A DNA stretch of 64,000 nt. Origin: Shewanella benthica KT99. Lineage in GTDB: Bacteria > Pseudomonadota > Gammaproteobacteria > Enterobacterales > Shewanellaceae. Shown piece after piece: positions 1-10,703 of this stretch. Every line of letters begins with the position of its first letter. Positions within the stretch are counted from its first letter, which is position 1. The position numbers and the translations under genes were made by a program. The notes below the pieces were generated by a model. The model was not told where the DNA came from, made no database searches, and saw only the letters and a program-made list of their open reading frames with translations. The DNA lies in assembly GCF_000172075.1 (NCBI RefSeq), contig NZ_ABIC01000008.1, forward strand, positions 1 through 64,000, written 5' to 3'.

Positions 1-245
1 CAAGTTAGGTATGTGTTAGGCACATCCCTCGGATATAACAAGAATTTTCCTCTACACAAATTTCAAAATCACCCGAATAAAATCAATGTAAACAGGCGAA
101 ACATCAAATATATTAAACGCACGATTGCAAGATAAACACCTAACACACTGTTATTATAGCAACTAACACCAAACACACTATTGTATCAAGAGTTTACTTG
201 TAATATTAATTAGTTTTAGTAATGACTAACTATAATTTTTCTCGT

Positions 246-274
246 TTGATGATTAATCCATACAGGAATAATAT
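246..274 (+). promoter_or_regulatory. Predicted sigma-70 promoter of a micro-ORF transcript
   Basis: A -35 box TTGATG (246-251) and a -10 box TAATAT (269-274) are separated by exactly 17 bases. Transcription would start near 281. The next elements downstream on the same strand are a foldable leader, a 25-codon ORF with a good ribosome site and a strong terminator, so the promoter fits a self-contained unit of about 250 nt. Not tested experimentally. Confidence 0.6.
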
Positions 275-280
275 ACGGCT

Positions 281-345
281 TGTGCTCAGGAGCGACTAAT
301 GTGATCCGGTGAAGTAGCCCGGCCTAGTCAAACTCCGCTCACATA
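281..345 (+). other. Structured 5' leader of unknown class
   Basis: The leader between the predicted start site and the micro-ORF contains nested complementary segments: GAGCG (290-294) with CGCTC (336-340), ACTA (295-298) with TAGT (325-328), and CCGG (306-309) with CCGG (319-322). I do not recognise a known riboswitch class. It could be a cis-regulatory fold controlling the micro-ORF or part of a small RNA. The remaining sequence from 1 to 245 is AT-rich and holds no gene I can support. Confidence 0.35.
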
Positions 346-372
346 ACCCTTTAACTGTGTGGAGATACCATT

Positions 373-450
373 ATGAAAAAATTCTTGAATCGTTTAGCAA
401 ACAACTATAAGCGTGTTTTTGTTGAACTTTATACTGCTAGAGAACGTTAA
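373..450 (+). CDS. Putative 25-residue micro-protein
   Basis: An ATG at 373 opens 25 codons ending in TAA. A GGAG ribosome site (361-364) lies 8 bases upstream. The peptide begins MKKFLNRLANNYKRVF and ends ELYTARER; it is strongly basic and could form an amphipathic helix. It sits alone between a near-consensus promoter with a foldable leader and a perfect terminator hairpin, which argues for expression. I do not recognise the family. It could be a leader peptide, a small regulatory protein or the incidental reading frame of a small RNA. Confidence 0.5.
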   Translation: MKKFLNRLANNYKRVFVELYTARER

Positions 451-500
451 ACTTCCACTAGACTAGACAGGTTTATTTGAAGTTTTGTTAGCGCAAAACG

Positions 501-535
501 GCCACCTAGCTGATTCAGCTAGGTGGCTTTTTCAT
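501..535 (+). terminator. Rho-independent terminator
   Basis: The arms GCCACCTAGCT (501-511) and AGCTAGGTGGC (517-527) form an 11-bp perfect stem with a short loop, followed by TTTTTC on the plus strand. It ends the micro-ORF transcript. From 536 to 762 I see no gene or strong element. Confidence 0.85.
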
Positions 536-762
536 ATCTAAGCCTTTCAAAATCCCCTGATTGCACAGTTCATCTAAAGCCTAATCAAGCAAACACTTAT
601 ATGCTGGTTGAGTCTATTACTCATCGCTAGCGCTCCAATTACACTCTTGCCAATAGATCTACAGCTAACTGTGTATTTATCACGGTTTAGTACCCCCTAA
701 CTCTCTAATGTAATCCTAACTCTCTATTTAATAGGGAATAAAATATAACTATTTTCTCTAAA

Positions 763-795
763 AAAAAGAGCTCCAAAATTTTCGATGCTCTTTTT
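763..795 (-). terminator. Terminator of purL (possibly bidirectional)
   Basis: AAAAAGAGC (763-771) pairs with GCTCTTTTT (787-795). On the minus strand the stem runs into a U tract just past the purL stop codon. Because A and T tracts lie on both sides it may also act on plus-strand transcripts. Confidence 0.7.
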
Positions 796-859
796 CAGCA
801 GATTTGCTGCAGTTGAAGTTAAAAAACCAAGCCAAGTTTAGATCTGGCTCAATATCAAT

Positions 860-3800
860 TTAACCCAATTTTACTCGCGCGTTTCTGAACATTCTCATCC
901 AAGGACTGTCTTCTCCCCATGAATCGGGATGCCATGAGTTTGCCACGGTTCTAAACACACGCTCAGGATGTGGCATCATGATGGTCACACGACCATCTGT
1001 GCTACATATTCCCGATAGTGCATTCGGCGAGCCGTTAGGATTCTGCGGGTACTTAGTGGCGATCTCGCCTTGACCATTCACATATCTCAGCGCTATGGTG
1101 CCAGAGGCTTCGGCTAATGCCATGGCTTCAGGCGATGCAAACTCGACACGGCCTTCTCCATGTGATACTGCGATAGGCATACGCGAGCCTTGCATCCCTT
1201 CGAAGAAGATTGAAGGGTTCTTCTGTATCTCCACTAAGCTGACACGAGCCTCGAAACGCTCGGAGCGGTTACGTACAAAACGTGGCCAATGCTCGGTGCC
1301 AGGAATGATCTCTTTCAACGTAGATAACATCTGACAACCATTACATACCCCCAGAGAGAAACTGTCTTCACGCTCGAAGAACTGAGTAAACTGCTCACGG
1401 GCACGGGTATTAAACAAGATTGATTTAGCCCAACCTTCACCAGCACCCAGCACGTCACCATAAGAGAAGCCGCCACAAGCCGCTAAGCCCTGGAACTCAT
1501 CTAAAGTTACCCGACCACTGAGGATGTCACTCATGTGAACATCACGACTCTCAAAACCTGCTCTGTCGAAGGCCGCAGCCATCTCCAGATGCGAGTTAAC
1601 CCCTTGTTCACGCAAGATAGCCATCTTAGGTGCAGCACCTTTCAAGATAAACGGCGCGGCAACATCTTGGCTTGGGTCGAATTTAAGATCCACAGTCAAG
1701 CCAGACTCACTTGCATCATGCTTAAGCTTGAACTCTTCATCGGCACACTCAGGGTTATCCCGCAGTGATTGCATCTGATGCGTGGTCTCGGCCCAGATAG
1801 TCCTTAGCTCGGTACGAGACTCGACCAGTATTGCTCTGTCACCATCATTGATGGTTATAGTATCGTCAGCCGTTAAGCTGCCAATAACGTGACAGGCAAC
1901 GCCCGCTGCATTGAACTTAGCAATGATGGCTTCACTTTGTGCGCAGCTAACCTGAATGACACCACCAAGCTCCTCATTAAAGAGTCGCTCTATATCGGTG
2001 CCGTCAACATCGGCAAGGTCGATATTAAGACCTGTGTTGCCCGCAAACGCCATCTCAACCAAGGTGGTAAATAAACCTCCATCACTGCGATCGTGATAGG
2101 CAATAACATCACGCTGCGCGACTAGTGGCTGTATCACCTCGAAGAAGCCACGCAGCAAACTCGAGTCTTGCAGATCCGGCGCACTATCGCCAAGCACACT
2201 ATATACTTGCGCAAGACATGAACCACCGAGGCGGTTATTACCGGCACTCAAGTCAATCAATAACAGCTCAGTGTCACCTTTATCGCTGCGCAGCTCTGGC
2301 GTGACTGTGTTGCGGATATCCTGTACTGCACCGAACGCGGTAATGACCAGTGACATAGGAGAGGTCACCGACTTATCGACGCCCTGATCTTGCCATGCTG
2401 TCTTCATCGACATCGAGTCTTTACCGACGGGAATGGTCAAATCAAGCTCAGGACACAGCTCCTCGCCGATGGCTTTAACGGCTTCATAGAGGCCAGCATC
2501 TTCACCCGGGTGACCCGCAGCAGACATCCAGTTGGCAGACAACTTGATACGCTTGAATGAACCGATATCGGTACCGGCTATGTTCATGATTGCTTCGGCA
2601 ACGGCCATACGTGCCGAGGCGCCAAAGTCCAGCAGTGCCAGCGGGGTACGCTCACCCAGAGACATGGCTTCACCAGTATATGAATCGAAACTCGCGGCCG
2701 TCACGGCGCAATCGGCAACGGGTACCTGCCAAGGGCCCACCATCTGATCGCGGTTAACCAGACCGGTCACACTTCTATCACCGATAGTGATAAGGAAGGT
2801 CTTCTCGGCAACAGTTGGAAGTCTGAGTATGCGCCGAACAGCACCTTTAATATCAATCTTACTCTGATCGACTGCAGGTGACTCGGCTTTGGCACTGACC
2901 ACATCACGGCTCATCTTAGGTGCTTTGCCTAATAACAGCTCCAGTGGCAGATCGATTGGCTTATCATCAAAATGCGCATCACTCAGTGATAAGTGACGCT
3001 CTTGTGTTGCCACACCGACCACAGCAAAAGGCGCACGTTCGCGTTCACATATAGCAATGAAGGTATCGAGATCCTCTGGTGCGACGGACATCACATAACG
3101 CTCTTGGGACTCGTTACACCAGATCTCAAGCGGGCTCATGCCTGGCTCATCCGATGGCACATCTCTTAATTCGAACTTGCCACCACGTTCGCCATCGTTC
3201 ACCAGCTCAGGGAATGCATTAGACAAACCACCCGCGCCCACATCGTGGATAAATTGGATCGGGTTGTTATCACCCATCTGCCAACAACGGTCGATCACTT
3301 CCTGACAACGACGCTCCATCTCAGGGTTTTCACGCTGCACCGAAGCGAAATCGAGATCTTCGTTTGACTCACCGGATGTCATCGAAGAGGCTGCGCCGCC
3401 TCCGAGTCCGATATTCATCGCCGGACCACCCAGTACAATCAGCTTAGCGCCGACGGTGATCTCACCTTTCTGTACATGCTCGCCACGAATATTGCCCAGA
3501 CCACCGGCAAGCATGATCGGCTTATGATAGCCGCGCACTTCGACGCCGTTATGGCTGCTGACTTCCTGCTCATAGGTACGGAAATAACCTAACAGTGCCG
3601 GACGACCAAATTCATTGTTAAATGCCGCGCCGCCCAATGGGCCTTCGGTCATGATATCCAGCGCCGTGACAATCCGCTCAGGTTTGCCGTAATCGGCTTC
3701 CCAGGGCTGAACGAAACCCGGGATCTTAAGGTTAGATACGCTAAAACCCGTTAAACCGGCTTTTGGCTTAGAACCACGACCGGTCGCACCTTCATCACGG

Positions 3801-4744
3801 ATCTCACCACCAGAACCCGTTGCGGCACCCGAGTATGGGCTGATCGCCGTTGGATGGTTATGGGTTTCGACCTTCATCAGGATATGCATCGGCTCGGTGT
3901 GGTAACTATATACACCATCATCTTCCGGGAAGAAGCGACCCGCGGTATAGCCTTCCATCACGGCGGAGTTATCTTTGTAAGCAGAAAGCACACCATCCGG
4001 AGTAACGGCGAAGGTATTCTTAATCATCTTGAACAAGGATTTTGGCTGAACTTCACCATCGATGGTCCAATCTGCATTGAAGATTTTATGCCGACAATGT
4101 TCAGAGTTTGCCTGAGCAAACATCATCAGCTCGACATCATTTGGGTTACGGCCCAACTTAACGAAGTTTTCGACTAAATAATCGATCTCATCGTTGGCTA
4201 AGGCTAGACCAAGCTGTGTGTTGGCAAGCTCAAGCGCACTGCGGCCTTCACCTAAAATGTCGACGCTCTTGACGACTGCCGGCTCGGTGCGCACAAAAAG
4301 CACCGCCGCCTGTTCGAAGCCTGCAAGGATGACTTCGACCATGCGGTCATGCAAGAGTGCTGTCAGTAATTGCTCTTGCTCGGTCGTTAGCACATCAAAT
4401 TCTACATAGTAAGCAATACCACGCTCTAATCGCTTAACTTTATTGAGACCACAGTTATGGGCAATATCGGTAGCCTTAGAAGACCAAGGAGAAATTGTAC
4501 CTGGCCGTGGTGTGACAAAATGAAGTGTTCCTTGTGGCGCATGGGCTTCGATGGCCGGGCCATAGGTGAGGAGTTTTGCAAGTTGCTGGGTCTCGTTCTC
4601 GTTAAGAGACTCAGTTAAATCGGCTAAATGTATGTACTCAGCATAGATGCCAGAAACAGGAAGCGCAGCGATTTTACAAGCTTCCATTAACTTTTGCACT
4701 CTAAACGCTGATAAAGCTGGGGCTCCGCGGATGATCTCCATCAC
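860..4744 (-). CDS. purL: Phosphoribosylformylglycinamidine synthase
   Basis: Large single-chain FGAM synthase of 1294 residues, the usual size for the gammaproteobacterial enzyme. It converts FGAR plus glutamine and ATP to FGAM, the fourth step of purine synthesis, in the cytoplasm. The central synthetase part contains [19 protein letters not shown] and repeated glycine-rich ATP-binding segments. The C-terminal class I glutamine amidotransferase domain carries the nucleophile motif GVCNGCQM and the His-Glu motif PHPERVF. The reading frame opens with GTG at 4744 directly followed by ATG at 4741. An AGGTGA ribosome site lies 7 bases before the GTG, and the MMEI start resembles the E. coli protein. 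It is transcribed divergently from mltF, as in E. coli. Confidence 0.97.
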   Translation of the reverse strand: MMEIIRGAPALSAFRVQKLMEACKIAALPVSGIYAEYIHLADLTESLNENETQQLAKLLTYGPAIEAHAPQGTLHFVTPRPGTISPWSSKATDIAHNCGLNKVKRLERGIAYYVEFDVLTTEQEQLLTALLHDRMVEVILAGFEQAAVLFVRTEPAVVKSVDILGEGRSALELANTQLGLALANDEIDYLVENFVKLGRNPNDVELMMFAQANSEHCRHKIFNADWTIDGEVQPKSLFKMIKNTFAVTPDGVLSAYKDNSAVMEGYTAGRFFPEDDGVYSYHTEPMHILMKVETHNHPTAISPYSGAATGSGGEIRDEGATGRGSKPKAGLTGFSVSNLKIPGFVQPWEADYGKPERIVTALDIMTEGPLGGAAFNNEFGRPALLGYFRTYEQEVSSHNGVEVRGYHKPIMLAGGLGNIRGEHVQKGEITVGAKLIVLGGPAMNIGLGGGAASSMTSGESNEDLDFASVQRENPEMERRCQEVIDRCWQMGDNNPIQFIHDVGAGGLSNAFPELVNDGERGGKFELRDVPSDEPGMSPLEIWCNESQERYVMSVAPEDLDTFIAICERERAPFAVVGVATQERHLSLSDAHFDDKPIDLPLELLLGKAPKMSRDVVSAKAESPAVDQSKIDIKGAVRRILRLPTVAEKTFLITIGDRSVTGLVNRDQMVGPWQVPVADCAVTAASFDSYTGEAMSLGERTPLALLDFGASARMAVAEAIMNIAGTDIGSFKRIKLSANWMSAAGHPGEDAGLYEAVKAIGEELCPELDLTIPVGKDSMSMKTAWQDQGVDKSVTSPMSLVITAFGAVQDIRNTVTPELRSDKGDTELLLIDLSAGNNRLGGSCLAQVYSVLGDSAPDLQDSSLLRGFFEVIQPLVAQRDVIAYHDRSDGGLFTTLVEMAFAGNTGLNIDLADVDGTDIERLFNEELGGVIQVSCAQSEAIIAKFNAAGVACHVIGSLTADDTITINDGDRAILVESRTELRTIWAETTHQMQSLRDNPECADEEFKLKHDASESGLTVDLKFDPSQDVAAPFILKGAAPKMAILREQGVNSHLEMAAAFDRAGFESRDVHMSDILSGRVTLDEFQGLAACGGFSYGDVLGAGEGWAKSILFNTRAREQFTQFFEREDSFSLGVCNGCQMLSTLKEIIPGTEHWPRFVRNRSERFEARVSLVEIQKNPSIFFEGMQGSRMPIAVSHGEGRVEFASPEAMALAEASGTIALRYVNGQGEIATKYPQNPNGSPNALSGICSTDGRVTIMMPHPERVFRTVANSWHPDSWGEDSPWMRMFRNARVKLG

Positions 4745-5054
4745 GTCATTTCACCTTATATATTATAATTGCAGGGTCAGAACTGGCGACATTATAGGGA
4801 AAGATGACCCACAAAGCACCCGTAGTGTCTGGCGAAAACAGTGTTCTGTGTAACGAAAAATAGCCTTGTATAAATTTTGTTCCTAGCCGACTCGAAAACG
4901 AGAATTAATCGAAAATTTCACTCATAATATTAACTAACACTTCGCCACGGCATGATTACTTTTTGTACAAAAATGCTGTTTTTATTCGGTTCGCGAGCAA
5001 TATGATATAATTGCCTGCTATGTCTACGACAATAACTAGATGATTTAGCGATAA
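4745..5054. promoter_or_regulatory. Divergent purL-mltF intergenic region
   Basis: This 310-bp spacer must hold promoters for both divergent genes. On the plus strand an extended -10 element TGATATAAT (5003-5011) is clear, about 45 bases before the mltF start, with only a weak -35. On the minus strand a TATAAT lies at 4767-4762, close to purL. I could not identify a convincing PurR operator by eye. Confidence 0.45.
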
Positions 5055-6491
5055 ATGAAAAAAATTCTGTTTGTTTTACTTACACTTACTCTACTGGCAG
5101 CCTGCCAGAGAGTGGCTGTCGAACAAACTGAAGTGATGCCCGAGCCTGTAGCTAAAACACAATTAAATGTTGGTACTCTCTATGGTCCACAAATCTTCGT
5201 TACCACAGGACAAGGTGAAGCTGGTTTCGATTATGAGATGGCTGCACTTTTCGCCGATTTTCTAGAGCTCGATTTAGAGATGAAACCTTACCCCAACATA
5301 GGTGAGCTTTACACTGCACTCGATAATGGTGAAATCGACTTTATTGCGGCAGGTCTTGCGGACACACAGACTCGACGGGAAAAGTTTCGTCTGGGCCCGC
5401 CTCTCTACCGTGTAGATCAAGTTTTAGTTTATAAGCAAGGCACAAGAGTGCCCAAAGATATCTCCCAATTAAAAGAAAACATCACGGTCATCACAGATTC
5501 TTCCTTCGTGGAAACCCTGTCGCAACTGCAGAAAATGTACCCGGATCTCCTCTGGGATCAAGAAAAAAATAGAGACAGCGCAGAGTTGATGGGCATGATT
5601 GCCAGGGGCGAGATAACCTATACCATAGCCGACTCGACCACCTTCGATATCAACCGCCGATTTATGCCAGAACTCCGCGCCGGTCCCACATTGAAGGAAA
5701 GACAAGCCATAGTCTGGTTACTGCCCCCAAATCAAAGTGATCAGTTGATGAGTGATCTGTTAACCTTCTGGCACCAAGAGAAACGCAACGGCACTCTGGC
5801 ACATCTCAACGAAAAATATTTTGCCCATGTGAAGCGCTTCGATTATGTCGATACTCGTGCATTTCTGCGAGCCATCGACAATAAGCTGCCGAGATACAAA
5901 GAAAAATTCCAATTTTATGCCGGGGGTATAGATTGGCGTAAACTTGCCGCGACCGCTTATCAGGAGTCTCACTGGAACCCTAATGCTCGCTCTCCCACAG
6001 GGGTCCGCGGGCTGATGATGTTAACCTTGCCTACGGCAAAGCAGGTAGGGATCGACAATAGGCTGGATCCAGAACAGAGCATCAAGGGAGGCGCTAAATA
6101 CCTCAATGATATTTTAAAGCGCTTACCTGAGTCCATTCCGGAAAATCAACGTATGTGGTTTGCCTTAGCATCCTATAATATCGGCTACGGACATGTGGAA
6201 GATGCGCGTAAGCTCGCCGAGTCTATGGGGCTCAACCCCAGTGCATGGAGAGATCTGAAAAAAGTGCTTCCATTATTACAGAAACGTAAATACTATGAGC
6301 GTACCCGATATGGTTATGCTCGCGGCAACGAGGCAGTCCATTATGTTGACAGCATTCGCCGCTACTATGACACCTTAGTCTGGGTAGATAATCAGATGAT
6401 AGAAGATGAGAAAGCCAGAGCCGAAGAGACTCAACTAGTCGAGCTTTCTAATAAAAATAATAGTGAACTAGCGGGTACACCACCTCAGTAA
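5055..6491 (+). CDS. mltF: Membrane-bound lytic murein transglycosylase F
   Basis: 478-residue outer-membrane lipoprotein that cleaves peptidoglycan glycan strands with 1,6-anhydro product formation. The N-terminus is a lipoprotein signal with lipobox LAAC, placing the lipidated Cys at residue 17. Residues about 36-265 form a substrate-binding-protein-like (SBP_bac_3) regulatory domain, and residues about 290-420 form an SLT-type lysozyme domain. The catalytic Glu lies in [11 protein letters not shown] (E304), followed by the GVRGLMMLT motif and the ASYNIGYGH motif. Length and domain order match MltF. It is divergent from purL and upstream of tadA, which is convergent. Confidence 0.95.
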   Translation: MKKILFVLLTLTLLAACQRVAVEQTEVMPEPVAKTQLNVGTLYGPQIFVTTGQGEAGFDYEMAALFADFLELDLEMKPYPNIGELYTALDNGEIDFIAAGLADTQTRREKFRLGPPLYRVDQVLVYKQGTRVPKDISQLKENITVITDSSFVETLSQLQKMYPDLLWDQEKNRDSAELMGMIARGEITYTIADSTTFDINRRFMPELRAGPTLKERQAIVWLLPPNQSDQLMSDLLTFWHQEKRNGTLAHLNEKYFAHVKRFDYVDTRAFLRAIDNKLPRYKEKFQFYAGGIDWRKLAATAYQESHWNPNARSPTGVRGLMMLTLPTAKQVGIDNRLDPEQSIKGGAKYLNDILKRLPESIPENQRMWFALASYNIGYGHVEDARKLAESMGLNPSAWRDLKKVLPLLQKRKYYERTRYGYARGNEAVHYVDSIRRYYDTLVWVDNQMIEDEKARAEETQLVELSNKNNSELAGTPPQ

Positions 6492-6555
6492 GCTGACACA
6501 AAATAATCGGCATACCTATGCTTTCAGTAGTACCAATGGATTTAACGGAAATATA

Positions 6556-6675
6556 ATGAAAAAATCAAAAATGAAGTTTAGCTCTACCCGACGAAGAACA
6601 CAGCAAAAAGCCAAACATTTGCGCACCCTAAGCCGCCAGAAAATGTTCTTCGCGTTTATCACACCGGCGGAATAG
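6556..6675 (+). CDS. Putative 39-residue basic protein
   Basis: An ATG at 6556 begins 39 codons ending with TAG. The peptide is very rich in Lys and Arg in its first half (KKSKMKFSSTRRRTQQKAK) and more hydrophobic at its end (KMFFAFITPAE). A weak ACGGA ribosome site lies just upstream. It fills most of the gap between mltF and the convergent tadA. The charge pattern is unlike random translation, but I know no family, so it may be a spurious frame. Confidence 0.3.
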   Translation: MKKSKMKFSSTRRRTQQKAKHLRTLSRQKMFFAFITPAE

Positions 6676-6716
6676 CAAAGGGGTTTGTCGTTATTTAAAC
6701 AGACAAACACCTAAGT

Positions 6717-7286
6717 TCAGTCATGTAGAATCTGCTTTTCAGCCTCAAGCCTTTTCTCTAGCAGCCTCTGTTCCTTCTTCTCTTTGCGTCGACGCCTGAA
6801 GAACTGACTCAGCTGTGCACTGCATTCATCGGCTAACACTCCGTCACTGACTTGCAGCTGATGATTAAATGCCGGGTGTCTCACCAGATCGATAACCGTT
6901 CCTGCCGCCCCCGTCTTGTCATCTTTTGCCCCGAAGACGAGACGTTCAATACGAGAATGAACCATAGCGCCGGCGCACATAGCGCACGGTTCCAGAGTGA
7001 CATAAAGAGTGGTGTTCAGTAGGCGATAATTCTCGATCACCTTTCCAGCCTGACGCAAGCACTGCATCTCGGCATGAGCGGAAGGGTCATGTAATCCAAT
7101 ACAATAATTGAACCCCGCACTGACTAGCTCACCATCTTTGATTAATACGGCCCCAACAGGCACCTCACCTACGGCTTCGGCTTTACGGGCCATCTCCATC
7201 GCCATCGACATGAAGTGTTTATCTAACGCTAATTGTGAAGCGTTTTCATCAGGCTGCTCTTGGGACTCTTTTTTCTGCTCAGACAA
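6717..7286 (-). CDS. tadA: tRNA-specific adenosine deaminase
   Basis: Zinc-dependent deaminase that converts A34 to inosine in tRNA-Arg(ACG). The 189-residue frame contains the zinc and proton-shuttle motif HAE (H71, E73) and the second motif PCAMCAGA with C101 and C104. The start is a TTG at 7286 with a GGA-type ribosome site nine bases upstream. The first internal ATG (residue 26) would remove the segment aligning with the N-terminal helix of the E. coli enzyme, so the TTG is preferred. The C-terminus is a long, highly charged Arg/Lys/Glu helix. It follows guaA on the same strand but is separated from it by a terminator. Confidence 0.93.
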   Translation of the reverse strand: MSEQKKESQEQPDENASQLALDKHFMSMAMEMARKAEAVGEVPVGAVLIKDGELVSAGFNYCIGLHDPSAHAEMQCLRQAGKVIENYRLLNTTLYVTLEPCAMCAGAMVHSRIERLVFGAKDDKTGAAGTVIDLVRHPAFNHQLQVSDGVLADECSAQLSQFFRRRRKEKKEQRLLEKRLEAEKQILHD

Positions 7287-7325
7287 GGGATATTCCAGTT
7301 CTATTAACGTCCTTTCTCAAGGAAC

Positions 7326-7346
7326 AAAAAAGGCGCCGAAGCGCCC
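7326..7346 (-). terminator. Terminator after guaA
   Basis: Read on the minus strand, GGGCGC-TTCG-GCGCC is followed by TTTTTTG. It is a compact stem with a stable UUCG tetraloop, lying between the guaA stop and tadA. Confidence 0.85.
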
Positions 7347-7392
7347 TTGTTATTTTACACTTAAGTCTAGTTAAGTATCTGTTAAGCGCTGA

Positions 7393-8970
7393 TTATTCCC
7401 ATTCAATAGTCGCAGGCGGCTTACCCGAAATATCGTAAACGACTCGTGAGATACCATCGATTTCATTGATGATACGGTTAGACACCAGGCCTAAGAAGTC
7501 GTAGGGAAGATGCGCCCAATTTGCCGTCATAAAGTCGATGGTTTCCACTGCACGCAATGAAACCACCCAGTCATATTTACGGCCATCGCCCATCACGCCA
7601 ACAGAGCGTACTGGTAGGAACACAGTAAATGCCTGGCTGACCTTGTTATAAAGATCGGCTTTATGCAGTTCTTCGATGAAGATAGCATCGGCAAGACGTA
7701 GCAGATCACAGAACTCTTTCTTCACTTCACCAAGTACGCGCACACCCAGACCCGGTCCAGGAAATGGGTGACGGTAAAGCATGTCGTATGGCAGACCTAA
7801 CTCAAGACCTATCTTACGCACTTCATCTTTAAACAGTTCACGCAGTGGCTCAACAAGGCCTAGCTCCATATCATCAGGCAATCCGCCGACGTTATGGTGT
7901 GACTTGATCACATGGGCTTTCCCCGTGGCGCTACCGGCAGACTCGATGACATCGGGATAGATGGTGCCCTGGGCCAACCATTTAGCGTTGGCACATTTCT
8001 TCGACTCTTCATCGAAAATCTCGACAAATACACGGCCGATGATCTTACGCTTAGCTTCGGGATCGGCCTCACCTTTCATGGCATCGAGGAAACGATTTTC
8101 GGCAGTCACATGAACTATTTTCAGTCCGAAATGGTCGCCAAACATGTCCATCACTTGCTCGGCTTCATTGAGACGCAGCAGACCGTTATCGACAAACACA
8201 CAAGTCAGCTTGTCGCCGATAGCACGGTGCAGCAACATGGCAACCACCGATGAGTCGACGCCACCAGACAGACCTAAGATAACTTCATCATCACCTATCT
8301 GTTGCTTAAGCTTAGCTATCGCATCTTCAATGATAGAAGTAGACTTCCAGTTTGCTTCACACTGACAGATATCTAATGCGAAGTGCTCAAGTATACGCTT
8401 GCCCTGACGGGTATGCGTCACTTCAGGGTGAAACTGCACGCCGTAAAACTTTTTCTCTTCGTTTGCCATGGCTGCAAAAGGACAAGTCTCTGTCTTGGCA
8501 ACGCTGACGAATCCTGCAGGGATTTCAGACACTTTATCGCCGTGGCTCATCCACACATCGAGCAGTGGCTTGCCAATGTCACTGACAGCGTCTTCTATGC
8601 TGTTAAACAGAGGCGAATCGATTTGAACTTCTACCTGAGCGTAACCAAATTCACCTTCGCCTACGCCTTGAATAACCTTGCCACCGAGCTGCTCAGACAT
8701 GGTCTGCATGCCGTAGCAGATCCCAAGTACAGGAACGCCGGCATTGAAGACGTATTCGGGTGCACGGGGTGAACCTTCAGCAGTCACGCTCTCAGGGCCA
8801 CCGGCCAGGATAATACCGTTTGGAGCAAAACCTTTGATCTGCTCTTCACTCACATCCCAGGCCCATAGCTCACAGTAAACGCCTATCTCACGAATACGGC
8901 GGGCGATGAGTTGCGTGTACTGAGATCCAAAATCTAAGATCAGTATCTTATGCTCATGAATATTGTTCAT
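7393..8970 (-). CDS. guaA: GMP synthase (glutamine-hydrolysing)
   Basis: 525 residues, the standard length. It converts XMP to GMP with glutamine and ATP. The N-terminal class I amidotransferase domain (about 1-205) has the nucleophile motif GICYGMQTM and VQFHPEV. The central ATP-pyrophosphatase domain has the PP-loop [10 protein letters not shown] near residue 235. The C-terminal dimerisation domain ends [12 protein letters not shown], typical of the family. The start is ATG at 8970 with an AGG-type ribosome site. It lies downstream of guaB on the same strand, the conserved guaBA order, with a hairpin in the gap. Confidence 0.97.
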   Translation of the reverse strand: MNNIHEHKILILDFGSQYTQLIARRIREIGVYCELWAWDVSEEQIKGFAPNGIILAGGPESVTAEGSPRAPEYVFNAGVPVLGICYGMQTMSEQLGGKVIQGVGEGEFGYAQVEVQIDSPLFNSIEDAVSDIGKPLLDVWMSHGDKVSEIPAGFVSVAKTETCPFAAMANEEKKFYGVQFHPEVTHTRQGKRILEHFALDICQCEANWKSTSIIEDAIAKLKQQIGDDEVILGLSGGVDSSVVAMLLHRAIGDKLTCVFVDNGLLRLNEAEQVMDMFGDHFGLKIVHVTAENRFLDAMKGEADPEAKRKIIGRVFVEIFDEESKKCANAKWLAQGTIYPDVIESAGSATGKAHVIKSHHNVGGLPDDMELGLVEPLRELFKDEVRKIGLELGLPYDMLYRHPFPGPGLGVRVLGEVKKEFCDLLRLADAIFIEELHKADLYNKVSQAFTVFLPVRSVGVMGDGRKYDWVVSLRAVETIDFMTANWAHLPYDFLGLVSNRIINEIDGISRVVYDISGKPPATIEWE

Positions 8971-9060
8971 GGGGAACCTTATTTGTTTATCTAATTTTCG
9001 GTATCAATCTTAATTTAACGCTAGTCATGTGAACTAAGATCGGCATAAATGGGGATCTTT

Positions 9061-9090
9061 AAAATAGGCGGCTCAATGCCGCCCATTTTT
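9061..9090 (-). terminator. Intercistronic hairpin between guaB and guaA
   Basis: GGCGGC (9067-9072) pairs with GCCGCC (9078-9083) over a 5-base loop. On the minus strand it is followed by TATTTTAAAG, a moderate U tract. It probably ends part of the guaB transcripts, lowering guaA expression relative to guaB. Confidence 0.55.
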
Positions 9091-9112
9091 AAACAATTGT
9101 TAGCCAGCTAAA

Positions 9113-10585
9113 TTATGAACCTGGGCTGTAGTTCGGTGCTTCTTTGCTGATGGTCACATCATGTACATGAGACTCACCCATGCCGGCCGAGGTGATTTTC
9201 ACAAACTCGGCTTTGTCATTCAGCTCTTTGATCGTGGCACAGCCTGTCAGGCCCATGCATGAACGTAGACCACCCATATACTGGTGAATGATCTCTTTAA
9301 GCTTGCCCTTATAGGCAACGCGGCCTTCGATACCTTCCGGCACTAACTTATCGGCAGCATTGTCACTCTGGAAGTAACGATCCGATGAACCTTGTGTTTG
9401 GTTCATGGCGCCCAGAGAACCCATGCCTCGATATGACTTATAGGTACGGCCATTGTGTAGTTCAGTCTCGCCCGGCGCCTCATCGGTGCCGGCAAACATG
9501 GAACCGGCCATGATACATGAAGCACCAGCGGCTAAGGCTTTGGCCAGATCTCCAGAGAAACGGATACCGCCATCGGCAATGACCGGAATATTTAAATGCT
9601 TAATGGCCTCGGCAGCATCGGAAACGGCGGTGATCTGAGGCACACCCACACCGGTAACGATACGAGTCGTACAGATAGAACCAGGGCCGATACCGACCTT
9701 GACAGCGTTAACACCGGCTTCAACCAGCGCCAGTGCGCCTTCGGCGGTTGCCACGTTGCCACCGACAATCTGTAAATCAGGATATTTAGCACGAGTATCA
9801 CGAATACGCTGAAGTACACCTTCAGAATGACCATGTGATGAATCGATGAGCAGAACGTCGACGCCGGCAATAACCAAGGCATCGACACGCTGTTCGTTAC
9901 CTGGACCGGCACCGACGGCAGCGCCAACGCGCAGGCGACCTAGCTCATCTTTACAGGCGTTGGGTTTTTGCTCGGCTTTTTGGAAATCTTTTACTGTGAT
10001 AAGACCCTTGAGCTTAAAATTACCATCTACAACCAGCACTTTCTCGATTCGATGAGAGTGCATCAATTTTTGCACTTCATCCAGTTGAGTGCCTTCAACG
10101 ACGGTGACCAGACGATCTTTAGGTGTCATCACCTGAGCGACGGTACGGCTCCAGTCGGTGATAAAGCGCACGTCACGCCCTGTGATGATACCGACAAGTT
10201 CATTGGCATCGTTGACAACCGGGTAACCGGCGAAGCCATTCTTCAGGGTCAAAACCTTAAGATCGGCCAAGGTAGTTGTTGGAGTCACGGTCACAGGCTG
10301 TTGCACGATACCGGCTTCGTAAATCTTAACTCTACGGACTTCTTCGGCTTGTTGCTCAATCGTCATGTTTTTATGAATAAAACCTAGACCTCCTTCTTGT
10401 GCAATGGCAATAGCCAAACGAGCTTCAGTCACGGTATCCATGGCTGCAGAGACTATAGGAGTGTTGAGTTCTATTGTATTAGTTAGACGAGTCTTGAGAA
10501 CGGCGGTATTAGGGAGTACGGTCGAGTGTGCAGGAACCAGTAACACATCATCAAAAGTGAGTGCTTCTTTCTTTAAACGTAGCAT
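9113..10585 (-). CDS. guaB: Inosine-5'-monophosphate dehydrogenase
   Basis: 490-residue IMP dehydrogenase, which oxidises IMP to XMP with NAD, the committed step to GMP. The TIM-barrel sequence starts [20 protein letters not shown]. Two CBS domains are inserted at about residues 93-205. The catalytic loop [15 protein letters not shown] carries the nucleophilic Cys. The frame is open further upstream, but the ATG at 10585 is preceded by a GGGAGA ribosome site and gives the family N-terminus, so it is chosen. It is divergent from xseA and upstream of guaA. Confidence 0.97.
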   Translation of the reverse strand: MLRLKKEALTFDDVLLVPAHSTVLPNTAVLKTRLTNTIELNTPIVSAAMDTVTEARLAIAIAQEGGLGFIHKNMTIEQQAEEVRRVKIYEAGIVQQPVTVTPTTTLADLKVLTLKNGFAGYPVVNDANELVGIITGRDVRFITDWSRTVAQVMTPKDRLVTVVEGTQLDEVQKLMHSHRIEKVLVVDGNFKLKGLITVKDFQKAEQKPNACKDELGRLRVGAAVGAGPGNEQRVDALVIAGVDVLLIDSSHGHSEGVLQRIRDTRAKYPDLQIVGGNVATAEGALALVEAGVNAVKVGIGPGSICTTRIVTGVGVPQITAVSDAAEAIKHLNIPVIADGGIRFSGDLAKALAAGASCIMAGSMFAGTDEAPGETELHNGRTYKSYRGMGSLGAMNQTQGSSDRYFQSDNAADKLVPEGIEGRVAYKGKLKEIIHQYMGGLRSCMGLTGCATIKELNDKAEFVKITSAGMGESHVHDVTISKEAPNYSPGS

Positions 10586-10703
10586 GGCAACATCTCCCAA
10601 ACAGAGTGATTTTCGAGTGAAATATTGCGGCGAGATTATACCTTGCATATTGGCCTCGGTAAATGGAAAATAGTAAAAAAGTACAGTTAACCACTAAATC
10701 CCT

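Noticed and set aside
281..345. yybP-ykoY, cyclic-di-GMP or other known riboswitch
   Set aside because: GTAGCC-like words occur, but the conserved core motifs of these classes are missing.
9592..9927. Open reading frame overlapping guaB on the same strand
   Set aside because: It is out of frame inside a highly conserved gene and lacks a ribosome site; it is a shadow frame.
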